Shown: piece by piece, positions 60,215 to 64,000 of the stretch | Layout: every line of letters starts with the position of its first letter | How positions within the stretch are numbered: position 1 is the first letter of the stretch | Origin: Talpa occidentalis | Lineage: Eukaryota; Chordata; Mammalia; Eulipotyphla; Talpidae | DNA length: 64,000 nt | NCBI RefSeq assembly: GCF_014898055.3 | Contig: NW_023603184.1 | Coordinates: 121,386,615 to 121,450,614, forward strand | Reading direction: 5' to 3' | Program-made: the position numbers and the translations under genes | Notes under the pieces: generated by a model | What the model was told of the DNA's origin: nothing | Seen by the model: the letters and a program-made list of their open reading frames with translations, nothing else | Database searches by the model: none

Positions 60215-61120
60215 TGGTATTTATTATTTCAAAAATTAAACTTTCAGTTTTGGGATAATTGTAGATTCATGTTTAGTTGTAAGAATAATATAGTACCTGT
60301 GTTCCCAAGTTTACCTAGTTTCCCTCAACAATACATTTTACAAACCTGTGGTACAGTAGCTTATCTAGGATATTGATCTAGTCAGCATGGAGAATGATTC
60401 CATTACAATAAGCACCCCTCATTTAGACCTTTTATATCCACACCCACTTTCCTTCCCTACCTCATCCCTAATCCCTGGCTACTACCAATCTGTTCTCCAT
60501 TTGTATAATTTTATTATTTCAAAAATGTTATAAATGGAATTATATAGTATGTAGCCTTTTGTAATTGGCTTTTTTCACTCAGCAAAACTCTCTTGAGATT
60601 CATGTAAATTGTTTTGTGCATCGATTGTTCCATTTTATAGCTGAGCAGTGTTCCATAGCATGTTTGCTTAACCACTAAATGGTGGAAGGACATCTGGGTT
60701 GTTTCAAGGTTTTGGCTATAAAGAATAAAGCTGCAATGAAAATTCATGTACAGATTTGATGTGAACAGAACTTTTTGATATTTCTTGGATAAAAGGTACA
60801 AGAGAACAATTGTTAGGTTGCATGACAGTTGCATATCTACTTTTATAAAAAGCTTTTTAACAATTTTCTGAAGTGATGTAACATTTTACATTCCCATCAG
60901 CACTGTGGATCATCCAGTTTTTCTGCATCTTCATCAACGTTTGATATTGCCACTCTTTTCTATTTAATCCATTATGACAGGTGTATAGTGACATATTGTG
61001 ATTTCAATTTGTATTTATCTGACAGTGAGTGGTATTGAGTATCTTTTTGCACATTTATTTGCCATTAGTATATCCTTTTTGGTGAAATGTCTGTTCTGTT
61101 CGTATCATTGCCCATGTTCC
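60215..61120 (-). mobile_element. L1M LINE 3' fragment
   Basis: The reverse L1 order is present: 'ttttgggataattgtagatt' and 'cccctcatttagacc' (3' UTR), then 'tgtaattggcttttttcact', 'gctgagcagtgttccatagc', 'acatctgggttgtttcaagg', 'acattcccatcagcactgtg' and 'gtgatttcaatttgtattta' (ORF2 C-terminal region). It is old and broken in all frames. Confidence 0.82.
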
Positions 61121-61129
61121 AGGACAGGA

Positions 61130-61385
61130 GGCCCTTCCATCAAGGATACAATCACTCACTCACTCACTCACTCACTCAGTCTGACAGTTAACCTAACATC
61201 AGCTTTGGGATGTGGGAGGAAACTGAAGTACTAGAGAGAACTCTCTCAAACATGGGGAGAAGGTGTAAACTCCACACAGATAGTGCTTCCAATTAGGACT
61301 TGATTTTTATTTTCCCATGGACATTGAAACCAAATGACATTGAACATAATGTTATTTGAAGGACCTGCTGTACAGCACACTATAA
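61130..61385 (-). repeat. L1M 3'-UTR-like repeat with (ACTC)n
   Basis: 'ctttgggatgtgggaggaaa', 'catggggagaaggtgtaaac', 'tccacacagatagtg' and 'tgttatttgaaggacctgct' match the reverse complement of a known L1MB-like 3' UTR. The array of seven ACTC units at about 61150-61178 takes the place of the GTGA-rich part of that sequence. Confidence 0.55.
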
Positions 61386-63124
61386 TTAAAAGCAATAGGA
61401 AAATTTAATGGAAGGTGTCAGTCAGGCTTCCAGAGGAAATACAGTTCATGCAGATGGTTCAAATAAACATTAATAAGAAGGGTGCTTGCAGATGCATGGG
61501 AAAATCAAAGAAACAACAAGAGAAGGTGAGGCACCCAGTGACCAGCAACTCTAGGAAGCCAGTACCACCTCTAAAGAAAAAGGGAGAAGGAAGAAATAGT
61601 GCTGTTAGAGCCTGGTGAGAGTTGACACCTTGGGACAGGGATTATCTGGTAGGAGTTGTAGTTGTGCAGGTACGTGGCTACCTGCAGATGTAGCTCTGAA
61701 GCAGGGAGGGGGACAGAAGGGAAGCAAGGCTCTGGTTCCTTTGTTTCTACACTCTCTTGCAGGAGCTTCCACTGGGCAACTCCAGTGGCAACCAGGCAGC
61801 AAGAGAAGCAGAGGGATGCAGTAGACCTTGGTCAGTTCCTGGAGTCCACAGCTGATAAGTGGAGTATACCTAGTACCGAAGGAAAGTAGAGCATCTGGCA
61901 GAATCAGCAAGGGTTACAAGACTTCAGAAAGAGTGGGAATCTGGCCAGTTTCAGAAAACTTAGCACTTTGTTGAACTTTGTTGCTTGTGATTTGCTTTGA
62001 TATGATTCAGTTCCCAATAGTTTTCATCTCCATAGCTCATGGTTCAAGTTCTTGGAAAAGAATTTTATTGGCCATGAGTCAGCCAGTCTAGTCTCTTTAC
62101 CCCAGCAAATGTACTCATGATCTAATTAGTTATGCTCAGGGGCTGAGTATGGAGATGGCAGCAGGGGTCCACTCCCTTGGCTTAAAACACAGTTTTAATT
62201 ATTTATTTAATTTTTTGAATTTCAAAACAAGTTTAAAGAGCACATAGACAGGCAATGGAGCAAGAACTTTTAACAAATAGGAATTATTTTAACAGTTGTG
62301 TACTCTTACATGCACACATCTTCACCTCACAGCTACTTAAATGCTTCTATTTACACAATGCCTTTTTCTCTGACAATGTTAGAATTACCTGCAGATTATT
62401 TTTTTAAGATTTATTTATTATGTATATATTTTTAATTTTAACATTTATCATTTTTTACATTTTTTAGACAATATTTGCTTCCCCCCACCCCCTCAGATTA
62501 AGTCCCCATAGAATTTCCTTCCCCAAGGCACCCATGCACCATTACCACAGGGTAAAAAGCAGTTTTAAATTGAGGACTATTTCTGGGAAGGTGCCCCAAA
62601 ATGTGCCAAGTACTCAAATATCAGGAGTAGTTTCTTGTCAGCATACTGTCAGGGCTTTCTCCTTAGGACAGAGGGCAATATGGCTAATTTCAGTCACTCT
62701 CCACTAAGGGTGAGGAATAAAAGGAAATATTAAATGTGTGTGTGAAGGAAATGGACATATCTTGATCTACTTAACCAGCAAGTTTATCGAGTAAGGATAC
62801 AAGGCAGTACAACTCCAGGCACCACCTGTGACCATGTAAATGGTGTTGCCTGGAAGTTTTGCTACATGGCAACCAGTTCTCGACTTCACTTAAGGACTTA
62901 TTCTATCATGAAATCATTTGATAGGCATTTAACAATTTTGTAATCACAAGGCAAGTTTCACTTCTCTCCATGTCTATCACCTATGGAAGGTGATGGAACC
63001 ATTTCATATTATGAAATAAGGAACTTCATAGGGGAATTATTCATAAGGAAATGCCAAAAGGCAACAGAACACAGATGAGGTATCAAGGCACAGCCATTTT
63101 GGAAAGGCATAGTACTATTAAAAT
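61386..63124. other. Intergenic DNA, no gene seen
   Basis: 61400-61920 is less AT-rich and may be a decayed repeat. 62398-62420 resembles a SINE tail. No coding evidence. Confidence 0.4.
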
Positions 63125-63406
63125 ACCAGCTGTGAGCTTTTTTTTTTTTTTTTTTTAATAATAAATTTTATTTTTATATTCCCCCATACAATTGCAAACG
63201 CCCCATTCTGACCCCAATCCTTCCCCTCCCGCCCCCCACCCCCCAAAAAGTGTCTCTGGTTCATAGTTTTTTGTTGATTTTGATTTTCACTTTCTTATAT
63301 TCATTTTCCTGGTCCCTTATTTAAGTTTTCTAGATTCCTGCTATGAGTGAGACCATCTGGTATTTTTCTTTTTCTTTTTTGCTTATTTCGACCAGCTGTG
63401 AGCTTT
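63125..63406 (-). mobile_element. Very short young L1 insertion
   Basis: The element spans 63141-63390 in reverse, with the exact 16-bp duplicate ACCAGCTGTGAGCTTT at 63125-63140 and 63391-63406. It is only the last 250 bp of the same L1 family as 39245-40880, including the G-rich 3' UTR (here C-rich, about 63181-63245) and a T20 run that is the poly(A). It is non-coding. Confidence 0.94.
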
Positions 63407-63577
63407 CTTATGGTAAGGTGAAATGCTTTTATATATCTAGCTACTCACTGTATGCTGTTACTATATGAAAAAAATTTACAAAGAGATTTTTCAGTGACTT
63501 TTAATGTCAATCAAATAATTTTGGAAAGTCTGTTTTAGCTTGTTTGACTCTTACAGTGATGACAGGATTCAAAAAAT

Positions 63578-63690
63578 ACTGCAGACCAGAGGTTTTAAAC
63601 ATGTGTTCCCCAGACCATTAGCATCAGCATCACCTGGAAACTTCTTAGACATGCATTGTCCAAGCTGGTAAAAGTTTGAAAACCACAAGA
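63578..63690. mobile_element. hAT-Charlie MITE (MER3/MER20 group)
   Basis: 'gaccagaggttttaaacatg', 'gaccattagcatcagcatca', 'cctggaaacttcttagacat' and 'aagtttgaaaaccac' show the near-palindromic arrangement of small hAT MITEs. The subfamily is uncertain. Confidence 0.6.
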
Positions 63691-64000
63691 TCAGAATCCC
63701 CTGATGGATTCTCACTTCTAATATTATTTGCTTTGGGATGATGAAATCTTAAGAAATCTCTCATAAAATATTAATCCAAAAATAACTTTAAGAGCTTTAC
63801 ACTTTGTTTCAAATTTAGAAGAAAAATCAAATAAGACCCTGTGATCACACCTGTAAATAGTCACTATCTATCATAACCAACTGATCTTGGAATATGAGTT
63901 CTGATGCATAAACAAATCAAATTCATAGTTCAGTACATTTGAAATCTGCCATTATCTTTAGAAAAAGAATGTACCTGTGTCCCTAGAAAAAGAGGACACA

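Noticed and set aside
1..64000. A bacterial-type or other new defence or gene system
   Set aside because: The window has vertebrate repeats throughout, no operons and only one credible exon; I see nothing that would support such a system.

Overview
The window is nuclear DNA from a placental mammal. It is AT-rich and almost gene-empty. It carries old mammal-wide repeats (MIR, L2, MaLR and ERVL LTRs, hAT-Charlie MITEs, L1M fragments) and a younger layer: 5'-truncated L1 copies, two solo LTRs and at least eight copies or pieces of one tRNA-derived SINE family. The SINE head resembles the tRNA-Glu-like heads of some laurasiatherian SINEs, but the body is one I cannot assign to a named family. I saw no Alu, B1/B2, CAN-SINE, Bov-tA or ERE copies. 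I therefore leave the species unnamed.

Only one stretch looks like a real protein-coding exon: 23675-23857 on the + strand. It is a 3'-terminal exon with a strong splice acceptor, about 60 codons, a stop codon and an ATTAAA polyadenylation signal about 150 bases downstream. If that is right, 1-23674 is probably the last intron of a + strand gene and everything after about 24030 is intergenic. I do not recognise the protein.

Layout: 1-23 kb is a probable intron holding scattered old repeats (two tail-to-tail MaLR LTRs at 5.1-5.7 kb, a long L2 at 9.2-10.3 kb, one young SINE at 13.1 kb, a MIR at 15.3 kb, an L1M at 18.4-19.3 kb and a long (ACT)n array at 22.5 kb). 23.7-24.2 kb is the terminal exon, its 3' UTR and two TG arrays. 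26.9-28.9 kb is an old L1M split by a SINE. 31.5-33.8 kb is a nested LTR cluster with two inverted solo LTRs. 34-45 kb is SINE-rich and holds a 1.6-kb young L1. 48.6-49.1 kb is an LTR-like segment with internal repeats. 55-62 kb holds ERVL-type LTRs, a young SINE and L1M. 63.1-63.4 kb is a very short young L1.

I found no convincing undescribed molecular system. The points most worth a second look are the unidentified terminal exon, two SINE copies that carry unique sequence inside their A-rich tails, a head-only SINE, the two-subfamily structure of the SINE, and the inverted solo-LTR pair. All repeat family names were assigned by eye from memory and should be read at superfamily level.
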